A stretch of 49,043 nt of DNA, from assembly GCF_016899775.1 (NCBI RefSeq), contig NZ_JACJJE010000023.1, forward strand, positions 1 to 49,043, in the 5' to 3' direction. A program made the position numbers and the translations under genes. Each line of letters begins with the position of its first letter. Position 1 is the stretch's first letter. Source of the DNA: Pseudoflavonifractor capillosus (lineage in GTDB: Bacteria > Bacillota > Clostridia > Oscillospirales > Oscillospiraceae). Positions 40,085 through 48,808 of the stretch are shown piece after piece. The notes under the pieces were generated by a model. That model worked only from the letters and a program-made list of their open reading frames with translations. It had not been told where the DNA came from and did not search any database.

Positions 40085-40279
40085 ATGGCAAAAAGTGAAA
40101 GCGATATTTTTACACCCCGAACAGGGCAGGTTATACAAGCAGAGAACGGCACGCAGTATTTTGTATGTGGGAACAACCGTATAAAAATCTCCGAACACTT
40201 CGCCGCAGGCGGGAAGCCCCTCGGTGATCTGATTGTAGATGTGGTGCGGCATACCGCAGAAAAAGCCGCTTCAACCTGA
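40085..40279 (+). CDS. TnpW-like small transposon protein
   Basis: 64 residues, starting at 40085 (MAKSESDIFTPRTGQVIQAE), with TGGAGGA in front. FVCGNNRIKISEHFAAGGKPL matches the small proteins annotated as transposon-encoded TnpW, usually found just before the serine recombinase. Role unknown. Confidence 0.8.
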   Translation: MAKSESDIFTPRTGQVIQAENGTQYFVCGNNRIKISEHFAAGGKPLGDLIVDVVRHTAEKAAST

Positions 40280-40289
40280 TAGCCCATCA

Positions 40290-40350
40290 TTGATAACACG
40301 CCCACGCTTATGATATAATTGCCATAGAGCAAAAGTATTGTAAGCGTGGG
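40290..40350 (+). promoter_or_regulatory. Recombinase promoter with flanking inverted repeat
   Basis: TTGATA (40290-40295), 18-bp spacer, TATAAT (40314-40319). A perfect 10-bp inverted repeat, CCCACGCTTA (40301-40310) and TAAGCGTGGG (40341-40350), brackets the -10 box and the start site. This suggests repressor control of the recombinase. Confidence 0.65.
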
Positions 40351-40378
40351 TTGTTTCTTTAGAAGGAGGATTTTTACG

Positions 40379-42001
40379 GTGAAACAACCTTACAATACTA
40401 CGATTTACAACACGGCGCTTTATATGAGATTGAGCCGGGACGATGAACTGCAAGGAGAAAGCGGGAGTATTCAGACACAACGCATGATGCTCCGGCAATA
40501 TGCCGCCGAGCATGGCCTGAATGTCATAGATGAATATATCGACGATGGATGGTCTGGAACGAACTTTGACAGGCCGGATTTTCAGAGAATGATTGATGAC
40601 ATTGAGGACGGGAAAATCAACTGCGTTGTTACGAAGGATTTATCCCGCTTAGGCAGAAACTACATTCTGACCGGCCAGTACACGGAAATCTACTTTCCCA
40701 GCAAAGGCGTCCGCTATATCGCTGTCAATGACAATGTGGACACCATCAACGGAGAGAATGAGCTTGCCCCATTCCTCAACATTCTGAATGAAATGCACGC
40801 CCGCCAGACCAGCAAAAAGGTAAAGGCGGCCATGCGGACACGGTTCGCAAATGGCGCACACTATGGAGCCTATGCTCCGCTTGGCTATGTCAAAGACCCA
40901 GATAAGAAAGGCCATCTTCTGATTGACCCGGAAACAAGGTGGATTATCGAAAAGATTTTTGACCTTGCCGTTCATGGCCGGGGAGCCGCCAGCATTACAC
41001 GGATTTTGGTCGAAGAAAAAGTACCTACTCCCGGCTGGCTGAATTTCCAGAGATACGGCACTTTCGCAAATATCTATGCCGGAGCGCCGGAGGAAAAAGC
41101 CTATGCGTGGACGATAGCGCAGGTGAAAAGTATTCTGAAAGAGGAAACCTATATCGGACACAGCGTCCACAATAAGCAGACCAACATTTCATTCAAAAAC
41201 AAGAAGAAAGTACGCAAGCCAAAAGAGGAATGGTATCGTGTGGAGAACACCCACGAAGCGATTATTTCCGAAGATGTGTTCCGTCAAGTACAGGAGCAGA
41301 TTTGCAACAGGCGCAGACGGCAGAAGAACGGCACAACACAGATATTTTCCGGGCTGGTAAAATGTGCGGACTGCGGCTGGTCGCTGGCCTATGGTATGAA
41401 CAGCCAGAACAAAAATCCCTATGCCCACTACCATTGTAGCAAGTACGGGCAAGGATTGCACCAGTGTTCCATGCACTATATCCGCTATGATGTGCTTTAC
41501 GCCTATGTCCTTTCCCGTCTGCAATACTGGTCTGTGCTGGCACAGCAGGATGGGGACAAACTTCTGAAACGGCTACTTAACGCCAGCGACAAGGAACGCA
41601 ATACTGCAAGGAAGCGGCAGACAGCCGAACTGAAAAAGGCGGAAAAGCGCAAAGCAGAAGTAGACACCCTGTTTGCAAAAATGTATGAGGACTGGTCTGC
41701 CGGACGCATTACAGAATACAATTTCAATATGCTGTCCGAAAAGTATCAGGGCGAACAGCGAGAATTGGACGTAAAAATTGAACGGCTTCACGAAGCGATG
41801 GAGACCGCCGCCCAGACAGCGGTTGACGCTGAAAAGTGGATAGGTCTGATGAAACAGTATGTCAATCCCACAGAATTGACGGCTGAACTTCTGAATACGC
41901 TGATTGAAAAAATCCTTGTCCATGAAGCGGTCAAAAGTGAGGACGGAAGCCGGGAACAGGAAGTGGAAATCTTCTACCGCTTTATCGGCAAAATCGAATG
42001 A
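40379..42001 (+). CDS. Large serine recombinase (TnpX-like)
   Basis: 540 residues. The start is a GTG at 40379 (VKQPYNTTIYNTALYMRLSRDDE), with AAGGAGG in front. The resolvase catalytic domain has the nucleophilic Ser in LYMRLSRDDE, then IDDGWSGTNFDRPDFQRM and VVTKDLSRLGRNYI. Then come the Recombinase domain, a zinc ribbon (CADCGWSLAYG ... HYHCSKYGQGLHQCSMHYI), a coiled coil and a C-terminal DUF4368-like part. It excises and integrates the element by attP x attB recombination. Confidence 0.96.
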   Translation: MKQPYNTTIYNTALYMRLSRDDELQGESGSIQTQRMMLRQYAAEHGLNVIDEYIDDGWSGTNFDRPDFQRMIDDIEDGKINCVVTKDLSRLGRNYILTGQYTEIYFPSKGVRYIAVNDNVDTINGENELAPFLNILNEMHARQTSKKVKAAMRTRFANGAHYGAYAPLGYVKDPDKKGHLLIDPETRWIIEKIFDLAVHGRGAASITRILVEEKVPTPGWLNFQRYGTFANIYAGAPEEKAYAWTIAQVKSILKEETYIGHSVHNKQTNISFKNKKKVRKPKEEWYRVENTHEAIISEDVFRQVQEQICNRRRRQKNGTTQIFSGLVKCADCGWSLAYGMNSQNKNPYAHYHCSKYGQGLHQCSMHYIRYDVLYAYVLSRLQYWSVLAQQDGDKLLKRLLNASDKERNTARKRQTAELKKAEKRKAEVDTLFAKMYEDWSAGRITEYNFNMLSEKYQGEQRELDVKIERLHEAMETAAQTAVDAEKWIGLMKQYVNPTELTAELLNTLIEKILVHEAVKSEDGSREQEVEIFYRFIGKIE

Positions 42002-42023
42002 CACATCTTGAGATACCCAACAA

Positions 42024-42048
42024 TATCTTTAACTAAGGGAAACGGGAG
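42024..42048 (+). repeat. Right end / attR of the mobile element
   Basis: TATCTTTAACTAAGGGAAAC (42024-42043) is the inverted counterpart of the left arm, and GGAG (42045-42048) is the shared junction sequence. The excised circle would have the two arms facing each other across the core. Confidence 0.85.
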
Positions 42049-42695
42049 CCGGATTTCCAGATGTCAGCATGCTGGTGCCCTTGGCCGAAGCACTGGGCCT
42101 GAGCGTCCTGGAGCTCCTTCAAGGAGAGCAGAGCGCTCCTTGTGATTCGGAGGGTGCCGCACGGCTCGCCCTGGATTCCGTCCAGCAGGTCCAGGGCTGG
42201 AAACGTCAGGAGCGGTGGAGACAATATATCTGTGCCGTCCTGGGTGTGGGCGCTCTGGTTTTGTGGCTGGCCGTTTGCGGCCTGATTTCCCTTCCCGCGA
42301 ACCGGACCTGTCTCGCCTGGGTCTATCAGGACGGACAGCAGCAGGAACTGACTTTAGTCCACTGGTCCGGAACACTTCAGTTTCGCCTGCCCTTACGCTG
42401 GGAGTTTCGAGGGCAGATCCAGACTCCTCTGGCGCAGACTACCCTGGACCCGGACCGTGAGCTGCATCTGGCTCTTCCTCTTACCTGGGATAAGACCACC
42501 TCTTTGAGTCATCAAAGCTGGAATGGAAATATCCGTGAACAGGAGGGACCCTTTCTATCTGCTCCCTTTTATCTGGACTGGTGGGGCGGAGAATTTGCAT
42601 TTTCTCTGTCCGATGGTACTATCATAGCCTCCTCTTCCGATGCCTGCACCGCATGGACTCAGGAATTTGGTGAAAAAGCATCTGCCAGTCCATAA
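42048..42695 (+). pseudogene. 3' part of the interrupted XRE regulator gene, with membrane and extracellular region
   Basis: Continues the host gene: AGFPDVSMLVPLAEALGLSV then LELLQGEQ completes the helix-turn-helix domain. One membrane helix follows (YICAVLGVGALVLWLAVCGLIS). The last 145 residues are beta-rich (CLAWVYQDGQQQELTLVHW, YLDWWGGEFAFSLSDGTII) and would lie outside the membrane. The whole would be a membrane-anchored XRE protein with an external sensor-like domain. It has no start or ribosome site of its own. Confidence 0.88.
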
Positions 42696-42717
42696 AATTT
42701 TCATAAAATCAATTTGC

Positions 42718-42750
42718 TGAAATGGGCAGGGATTTTCCCTGCCCATTTCA
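42718..42750. terminator. Palindromic terminator copy 1
   Basis: TGAAATGGGCAGGG and CCCTGCCCATTTCA, a perfect 14-bp stem with ATTTT loop, after the XRE gene. The core AATGGGCAGGGATTTTCCCT is repeated at 42971-42997. Confidence 0.72.
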
Positions 42751-42928
42751 GCTTGTCGAAAAACCTCTGTTCAGACGAATCCGCCCGAGTGTTGGCGGGG
42801 GAGCTCGAGGGGGCGGCAGCCCGCCTCGAGTGGGATCGAATGCCCTGAATGCCTTGCAGGGCAAGGCGTTCAGCGAGCACAGTGAGGACTTTTCCGCCGC
42901 GCAGCGGCGGGAAAGTAACGGCATTTTT
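42749..42928 (-). repeat. 180-bp repeat, copy B
   Basis: Reverse complement of 5609-5786, with about five differences. It lies between two copies of the same terminator palindrome. Confidence 0.88.
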
Positions 42929-42970
42929 GCAGGCTGTCGGAAAAGTCTAAGGACTTTTTCGACAGCCTGC
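42929..42970. repeat. 19-bp hairpin next to repeat copy B
   Basis: GCAGGCTGTCGGAAAAGTC and GACTTTTTCGACAGCCTGC, with one G-T wobble, 4-nt loop. Absent next to copy A. Confidence 0.75.
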
Positions 42971-43002
42971 AATGGGCAGGGATTTTCCCTGCCCATTTTT
43001 TC
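42971..43002 (+). terminator. Palindromic terminator copy 2
   Basis: AATGGGCAGGG / CCCTGCCCATT followed by TTTTT. About 28 bp identical to copy 1. The rest of the gap to 43152 is leader of the following operon without a clear promoter. Confidence 0.78.
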
Positions 43003-43152
43003 AATTCTTCCAAAGAGTGGACAAGCTCCAGAAAATATTTGGCATTTGTTTCGAAAAAGTTTCGATTTCCTCCCCTCTCTGTTGAGAAACGCTCTCTAAA
43101 ATAGGCCCGTAAGCAGACCAAGAGCTCCGCGGAAAGGACGGTTGAAACGAAT

Positions 43153-44871
43153 ATGAAACTTGCCATCAAGGAACGCCTGGCCGCCTCGGGGGCGGCGTCC
43201 AAGCTGCTCTCCAAGCTGCCTGGGAGGGGAGATAAAAAGCCCGGGAAGAAGCGCCGCTGGAAGAAATTTGCCGTGGCGGGCGTGGCCCTGGTTGTGGCGG
43301 CCGGCGTAGGCTGGCAGATGCTCAGCCCCGGTCAGAGCTCCGCGGCGTCGGCTACCTCTTATACCACGGCGGAGGTCACCCGTATGGACGTCTCCTCCTC
43401 CATCACCGGCAGCGGCACCCTGGAGGCGGCCGACTCCTACTCGGTGACCACCCTCATCGAGGGCAGCATCCTCACCGCCGACTTTGAGGAGGGAGATGAG
43501 GTGGAGGAGGGCACCATTCTCTACACCATCGACTCCTCTGACGCCTCCAACTCCCTGGAGCAGGCGGAGATCTCTCTGAACCAGGCCCAGCGCAGCTACA
43601 ACAACCAGCTGGAGAGCCAGGAGGATCTGATTATCACCTCTCCGGTGTCCGGTCAGGTGTACTCCATCGACGTGGAGGTGGGGGACGACGTCTCCGCCGG
43701 GGAGACGGTGGCCACCATCCGGGACTCCCAGACCATGAGCCTGGAGGTCTCCTTCCCCGCCGACGCCGCTACCTCCTTCTACGTGGGGCAGAGCGCCACC
43801 GTCACCCTGGACTCCACCTTTGAGACCCTCACCGGCACCATCAGCGAAATCAGCGGCACAGACACGGTGCTCACCGGCAATGTGATCGTCCGGACGGTGA
43901 CCATCGACGTGTCAAACCCCGGTGGTCTGTCCACCGAGCAGACTGCCAGCGCGGCGGTTGGAACGGCCACCAGCACGGCGAGCGGCACGTTCACCTATAA
44001 GGAGGAGGAAACGGTCACCGCCCAGGTCTCCGGCGAGGTCTCCTCCATCCGGGTGTCCGAGGGGGATCAGGTCTCCAGCGGCCAGACCCTCATTGTCCTC
44101 ACCAGCAACGACCTGGACGACTCCCTCCAGAGCGCCTCCGAGAGCCTGCGCAACGCGGAGATCTCCCTGGAAAACCAGTACGAAAACCTGGACGACTACA
44201 CCATCACCTCCCCCATCAAGGGGACCATCGTGGATAAGAACTACAACGCCGGCGAGACCACTGAGGCCAACCAGGTTCTGTGCACCATCTACGACCTGAG
44301 CTACCTCACCATGACCCTCTCCGTGGATGAGCTGGACATCGCCAGCATCGAGGTGGGCCAGAGCGTCTCTATTGTGGCCGACGCGGTGGAGGACACCACC
44401 TACACCGGAACCGTCACCAAGGTGAGCGTGGCGGGTACCTCCAGCGGCAGCGCCACCACCTATCCGGTGACCATCCGCATCGACGAGACCGACGGCTTGC
44501 TCCCCGGCATGAGCGTGGACGCCACCATTGAGCTGGCCAGCGCCGAGGATGTGCTGGCCATCCCCTCCGCCGCCCTGAACCGGGGAGACACCGTGCTGGT
44601 CACCGCCGACTCCCCCAGCGCCGCCAACGGGACCCTGGTGGAGTCCACCACCGAGGACGGCGAGGACTACTACTCCGTGGAGGTCACCACAGGCGTCAGC
44701 GGCGACGACTACATCGAGATTGTCTCCGGCCTGCAGGAGGGGGACACAGTGGCCTATATCCCCACCAGCTCCTCCAGCAGTGAGCTGGGCATGATGGGCG
44801 GAATGCCCGGAGGCATGGGCGGCGGCATGCCCGGCGGCGGAGGCGGCATGGGCGGCGGCCCAGGCTTCTAA
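43153..44871 (+). CDS. MacA/HlyD-like periplasmic adaptor with duplicated lipoyl-hairpin unit
   Basis: 572 residues with one N-terminal membrane helix (FAVAGVALVVAAGVGWQML) after a long basic segment. The adaptor unit appears twice. Unit 1 has VTTLIEGSILTADFEEGDEV, coiled coil LEQAEISLNQAQRSYNNQLE and ITSPVSGQVYSIDVEVGDDV. Unit 2 has VTAQVSGEVSSIRVSEGDQV, SESLRNAEISLENQYENLDD and ITSPIKGTIVDKNYNAGETT. A beta-barrel and membrane-proximal domain follow, and the C-terminus is Gly/Met-rich (MMGGMPGG repeats). In Gram-positive bacteria such adaptors work with MacB-type ABC proteins to export peptides or lipids. The ATG lies 15 bp after AAAGGA, a long gap. Confidence 0.92.
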   Translation: MKLAIKERLAASGAASKLLSKLPGRGDKKPGKKRRWKKFAVAGVALVVAAGVGWQMLSPGQSSAASATSYTTAEVTRMDVSSSITGSGTLEAADSYSVTTLIEGSILTADFEEGDEVEEGTILYTIDSSDASNSLEQAEISLNQAQRSYNNQLESQEDLIITSPVSGQVYSIDVEVGDDVSAGETVATIRDSQTMSLEVSFPADAATSFYVGQSATVTLDSTFETLTGTISEISGTDTVLTGNVIVRTVTIDVSNPGGLSTEQTASAAVGTATSTASGTFTYKEEETVTAQVSGEVSSIRVSEGDQVSSGQTLIVLTSNDLDDSLQSASESLRNAEISLENQYENLDDYTITSPIKGTIVDKNYNAGETTEANQVLCTIYDLSYLTMTLSVDELDIASIEVGQSVSIVADAVEDTTYTGTVTKVSVAGTSSGSATTYPVTIRIDETDGLLPGMSVDATIELASAEDVLAIPSAALNRGDTVLVTADSPSAANGTLVESTTEDGEDYYSVEVTTGVSGDDYIEIVSGLQEGDTVAYIPTSSSSSELGMMGGMPGGMGGGMPGGGGGMGGGPGF

Positions 44872-44883
44872 GGAGGTACAGCC

Positions 44884-45627
44884 ATGAACACACTCATTGA
44901 ATTCCAGCAGGTCTGCAAATACTACTACATGGGGGACACCACCGTCACAGCGGCCAACCACATCTCCTTTCAGATCTATAGGGGGGAGTTCGTGGCCATC
45001 GTGGGCTCCTCCGGATCAGGAAAATCCACCTGTATGAATATCATCGGCTGTCTGGACGTTCCCTCAGAGGGAACCTACCTGCTCAGCGGCCAGGACGTGG
45101 GCCAGATGAACAAAAATCAGCTGGCTGAGATCCGCAATGAGCTCTTGGGCTTCATCTTCCAGCAGTACAATCTGCTGCCCAAGCTGAACTTAGTGGAAAA
45201 CGTGGAGGTCCCGCTGATGTACGCCGGCGTGCCGAAGGGGGAGCGCCGGGAGCGGGCCCTGGCGGCCCTGGAGCAGGTGGGGCTGGGAAACAAGTGGCGG
45301 CACAAGCCTATGGAGCTCTCCGGCGGCCAGCAGCAGCGGGTGTCCATCGCCCGGGCTCTGGTGGGCCGTCCGTCGGTCATCCTGGCCGACGAGCCCACCG
45401 GAGCCCTGGACTCCCGCACCGGCCGTGAGGTGCTGGCTATGCTCCAGGACATCCACCGCCAGGGCAACACCGTGGTTCTCATCACCCACGACAACTCCAT
45501 CGCCGTCCAGGCCCAGCGGATCATCCGCCTGGAGGACGGAAATGTGGTCTACGACGGCCCCTCCGACGCCCCCGAGGCGGTGGTCACCCCCCGGATCGCC
45601 GGAGGGGAGGAGGGAAGGAGCGCATGA
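44884..45627 (+). CDS. MacB/LolD-type ABC transporter ATPase
   Basis: 247 residues. Walker A GSSGSGKST, Q-loop FIFQQYNLLPKLN, signature LSGGQQQR, Walker B VILADEPTGALDS and H-loop ITHD. Belongs to the MacB/LolD branch that drives extracytoplasmic lipid or peptide extrusion without translocating substrate through the core. AAGGAGG precedes the ATG by 8 bp. Its end overlaps the next gene by ATGA. Confidence 0.95.
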   Translation: MNTLIEFQQVCKYYYMGDTTVTAANHISFQIYRGEFVAIVGSSGSGKSTCMNIIGCLDVPSEGTYLLSGQDVGQMNKNQLAEIRNELLGFIFQQYNLLPKLNLVENVEVPLMYAGVPKGERRERALAALEQVGLGNKWRHKPMELSGGQQQRVSIARALVGRPSVILADEPTGALDSRTGREVLAMLQDIHRQGNTVVLITHDNSIAVQAQRIIRLEDGNVVYDGPSDAPEAVVTPRIAGGEEGRSA

Positions 45628-46814
45628 GCATTTTGGAATCCCTGGAGCTGGCCCTGAAAAACATCGTCTCCAGCAAGGTGCGCACCCTTCTGACCATGCT
45701 GGGCATCATCATCGGCGTGGCGGCGGTCATCGTCATTGTAGGTCTGGGCAACGGCCTGGAGGGCTACGTCACCGAGAGCTTCTCCGACATGGGCACCAAC
45801 ACCCTCACCGTCACCGTCATGTCCCGGGGCTCCACCCGCTCTCTGGATGTGGAGGACATGTACGACATTGTGGAGGAGAACAGCGAGTATCTGGACCTGT
45901 GCTCCCCCACTGTAACGATGGCGGGCTATGTGAAGATCGGGTCGGAAACGGTGGATACCACCACCTCTCTAGGCGTCAGCGAGGACTATCTGGACATCGC
46001 CCGGCTGACCATTGCCCAGGGGCGGAACCTGCAGTACAGCGACATGTCCACCCGGGCCAAGGTGTGCGTCATCGGAGCCTATCTGAACCAGGCCTACTTC
46101 GGCGGAAACGCCGTGGGGCAGACCCTCCGGGTGGGGGGCCAGAGTCTGGAGATCGTGGGCGTGCTGGCCCAGCAGGACGACGAGCTGGAGGAGGGGGGCA
46201 GCGATGACTGCCTGTACCTGCCCTACACCACCGCAGAGCGCATCACCGGAGAGACCAGCACGTACACCATCACCATGAAGGACGAGAACTACATCGACGA
46301 GAGCGTGGCCGCTTTGGAAGCTTCCCTGTACGCCGTCTTTGCCAGCGACGACTACTACACCGTCACCAGCATGTCGGAAATGCTGGTGACCATGACCAGC
46401 ATGATCAACCTTCTGGTGGGCGTGCTGGCGGGCATCGCTGCCATCTCCCTGGTGGTGGGCGGCATCGGCATTATGAACATCATGCTGGTGTCCGTCACCG
46501 AGCGCACCCGGGAGATCGGCATAAGAAAGTTCCTGGGGGCCAAGGAGCGGTACATCATGCAGCAGTTCGTTATCGAGGCGGCAGCCACCAGCGCCCTGGG
46601 CGGGATCATCGGCATTCTCCTGGGCGACGGCCTGTCCATTCTGGCTACCCAGGTAGTGGAGCGGCTGATGGAGGAGAGTCTCACCATCTCCCCCACTCTG
46701 GCGGCGGTGGCCCTGGCCTTCGGCATCTCGGTGGGCATCGGGATTTTCTTCGGATACCTGCCCGCCAAAAAGGCAGCACAGCTCAACCCCATCGACGCGC
46801 TGCACTACGATTGA
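45624..46814 (+). CDS. MacB-type FtsX permease
   Basis: 396 residues with four membrane helices: one at the N-terminus (VRTLLTMLGIIIGVAAVIVI) and three at the C-terminus. A large extracytoplasmic MacB core domain lies between them. Typical MacB/FtsX ending: VTERTREIGIRKFLGAKER and GIGIFFGYLPAKKAAQLNPI. Coupled to the ATPase by ATGA (45624-45627). Forms the export complex with the two preceding proteins. Confidence 0.95.
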   Translation: MSILESLELALKNIVSSKVRTLLTMLGIIIGVAAVIVIVGLGNGLEGYVTESFSDMGTNTLTVTVMSRGSTRSLDVEDMYDIVEENSEYLDLCSPTVTMAGYVKIGSETVDTTTSLGVSEDYLDIARLTIAQGRNLQYSDMSTRAKVCVIGAYLNQAYFGGNAVGQTLRVGGQSLEIVGVLAQQDDELEEGGSDDCLYLPYTTAERITGETSTYTITMKDENYIDESVAALEASLYAVFASDDYYTVTSMSEMLVTMTSMINLLVGVLAGIAAISLVVGGIGIMNIMLVSVTERTREIGIRKFLGAKERYIMQQFVIEAAATSALGGIIGILLGDGLSILATQVVERLMEESLTISPTLAAVALAFGISVGIGIFFGYLPAKKAAQLNPIDALHYD

Positions 46815-46819
46815 TCCAT

Positions 46820-46844
46820 CTGGGCCCGGCGGCGCCGGGCCCAG
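46820..46844 (+). repeat. GC-rich hairpin between permease and SLH gene
   Basis: CTGGGCCCGGC-GGC-GCCGGGCCCAG, perfect 11-bp stem, without T-run. May act as an mRNA stability or processing element between the two genes. Confidence 0.6.
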
Positions 46845-46872
46845 ACATCACCACAAATAAGGAGTGTTGTAT

Positions 46873-48762
46873 ATGAAACGACCGATCATCTCCGCCCTGC
46901 TGGCGGCGGCTCTGTCTCTGTCCCTGGTGGTCCCGGCGGGGGCGGTGAGTTCCTCCACGGCAGTGGAGGCCATCCAGGCCCTGGGGATCATCACCGGAGA
47001 CAGCTCCGGAGACCTGAACCTCTCCTCCCCCGTGACCCGGGCGGAGTTTGTCACCATGATGACGGCGGCCTCCAGCTATAAGGACAGCATCGGGGAGGGC
47101 AGCGGTGTCTCCCTGTTTAAGGACGTCAAGAGCGACCACTGGGCCAGCGAATACATCAAGCTGGCGGTGGAGCAGGGCTGGATGAGCGGCTATGTAGACG
47201 GCACCTTCCGGCCGGACAACCAGATCACCCTGGAGGAGGCCTGCACCGCCCTGCTGAAGATGCTGGGCTATGACTCCTCCACCCTGGCGGGCTCCTATCC
47301 CTCCGCCCAGCTGTCCAAGGCCTCCTCCGTGGGGCTGCGGGACGATGTGGACGCGGTTCAGGGGGAGGCCCTCACCCGCCAGGACTGCGTCATGCTCTTC
47401 TATAACCTGCTGGTCAGCGACGACAGCAGCGGCACGGTATACGGCACCCCCCTGGGCTATACTGTCACCAACGGCGAGGTGGACTACTCCACTCTGGTGA
47501 CCGCCGACACCAAGGGCCCCTACGTGGCCAGCGCCAACAAGAGCCTGTCCCTGCCCTTCTCCACCTCCGGGGCCACCATCTACCGCAACGGCGCGCTTTC
47601 CAGCCTGTCGGCGGTCCAGGAGTACGACGTGTACTACTATAATGAAAACCTGCGCACCGTCTGGGTGTACAGCGACAAGGTCAGCGGCACCCTTACCGCC
47701 CTGTCCCCCAGCTCCGCCGCCCCCACCTCCATCACTGTGGCCGGCACGGAGTATGAGTTGGGCACCTCCACCGCTATCTACAAGTGCTCCAGCCAGGGCG
47801 AGTTCTCCACCGGAGACGTGGTTACCCTCCTGCTGGGCATGAACGGCGAGGTGGTGGATGTGGTCTCCATCGAAAGCGCACAATCCATCTACTACGGCGT
47901 GGTTCTCTCCAGCAAGAAGGGCTCCTCCAGCTCCTCCACCAGCTCGTCGGACACCTCCTCCATCCAGACAACCACCCAGGTGGTCTGTTCCGACGGCACC
48001 GTCCGCACCTTCTACACCAGCGGCGGCCCCTACTCCGTGGGACGCCTGGTGTCCGTCACCCTGGACAGCTCGGGCACCACCATCAAATCCATGCAGTCCA
48101 AATCCCTCTCCGGCAAGGTCAGCAGTGACGGAACCTCCTTCGCCGACTACGACTTCGCCTCCGATGTGGAGATCCTGGACACCGACGGAGAGGGGGGCTA
48201 CGCCCGCATCTACCCCTCCCGTCTGGCTAGTTACACCCTGAAGAGCAGCGACGTGGTCTACTACACCCTGAACAACCAGGGGGAGATTGACTGTCTGATT
48301 CTCAGCAATGTCACAGGGGACACGGCGGAGTACGTCTATCTCAGCGGGGTCGAGGACAACTCCACCAGCGGCAGCGGCTCCATCCAAAACATCTCCGTGA
48401 CGTACACGTACATTCAGGACGGCGAGACCCAAACCCTCAACAGCGACCGGAAGTACAGCATCAAGACGGGCGGCGCGGCCTTGGGGTATGACGAGGACGG
48501 CCAGGTGGACTCTATGAAGCAGCTGGACTCGGTGACTCTGGACAGCCTCAGCGGACTCACCGCCGTGGGAGACGGCAGGAAGTACACTATCTCGGAGCAG
48601 GTTCAGGTTCTGCTTCGGGACGACAACAGCCGCCGCTCCTATTACCTGACAGACCTGTCTGAAATTAACGCACAGGACTATGATCTCACAGGCTGGTATG
48701 ACGACCTGGACCACTCTGCCGGCGGCCACATCCGAATCATTGTTGCCACCCCTAAGGAATAA
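46873..48762 (+). CDS. S-layer homology (SLH) domain protein
   Basis: About 629 residues. The ATG at 46873 (MKRPIISALLAAALSLSL) follows AAGGAG by 8 bp; the GTG at 46864 is too close. Signal peptide ending near VPAGAV. Three SLH repeats span residues about 28-185: ALGIITGDSSGDLNLSSPVT then RAEFVTMM; FKDVKSDHWASEYIKLAVEQ with GWMSGYVDGTFRPDNQITLE; and a weaker third. SLH domains bind pyruvylated secondary cell-wall polymers. The rest is beta-rich without known domains, with a Ser-rich linker around residue 355. It may be the exported partner or wall anchor of the MacAB-like system just upstream (inference). Confidence 0.93.
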   Translation: MKRPIISALLAAALSLSLVVPAGAVSSSTAVEAIQALGIITGDSSGDLNLSSPVTRAEFVTMMTAASSYKDSIGEGSGVSLFKDVKSDHWASEYIKLAVEQGWMSGYVDGTFRPDNQITLEEACTALLKMLGYDSSTLAGSYPSAQLSKASSVGLRDDVDAVQGEALTRQDCVMLFYNLLVSDDSSGTVYGTPLGYTVTNGEVDYSTLVTADTKGPYVASANKSLSLPFSTSGATIYRNGALSSLSAVQEYDVYYYNENLRTVWVYSDKVSGTLTALSPSSAAPTSITVAGTEYELGTSTAIYKCSSQGEFSTGDVVTLLLGMNGEVVDVVSIESAQSIYYGVVLSSKKGSSSSSTSSSDTSSIQTTTQVVCSDGTVRTFYTSGGPYSVGRLVSVTLDSSGTTIKSMQSKSLSGKVSSDGTSFADYDFASDVEILDTDGEGGYARIYPSRLASYTLKSSDVVYYTLNNQGEIDCLILSNVTGDTAEYVYLSGVEDNSTSGSGSIQNISVTYTYIQDGETQTLNSDRKYSIKTGGAALGYDEDGQVDSMKQLDSVTLDSLSGLTAVGDGRKYTISEQVQVLLRDDNSRRSYYLTDLSEINAQDYDLTGWYDDLDHSAGGHIRIIVATPKE

Positions 48763-48808
48763 ATAAATGGCTCCACAGTCCAACCAATCCTCTTCACAGG
48801 CAGAACAG

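Larger units (their letters stand above)
34207..42046 (+). mobile_element. Mobilizable element of the Tn4451-like serine-recombinase group
   Basis: About 7.84 kb, lower in GC than the host DNA, inserted in an XRE regulator gene. Gene content is Mef-type efflux cargo, XRE regulator, small protein, Cys-rich VLP protein, RepA_N protein, MobV relaxase, TnpW-like protein and large serine recombinase. The ends carry inverted arms of 20 bp. GGAG at both junctions suggests a GA core dinucleotide, which is known for TnpX of Tn4451. It encodes no conjugation machinery, so transfer would need a helper element. Boundaries are exact to within the 4-bp overlap. Confidence 0.92.

Noticed and set aside
34207-42046. 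Conjugative element with its own transfer apparatus
   Set aside because: Only a relaxase and oriT-like site are present. No type IV secretion genes were found.
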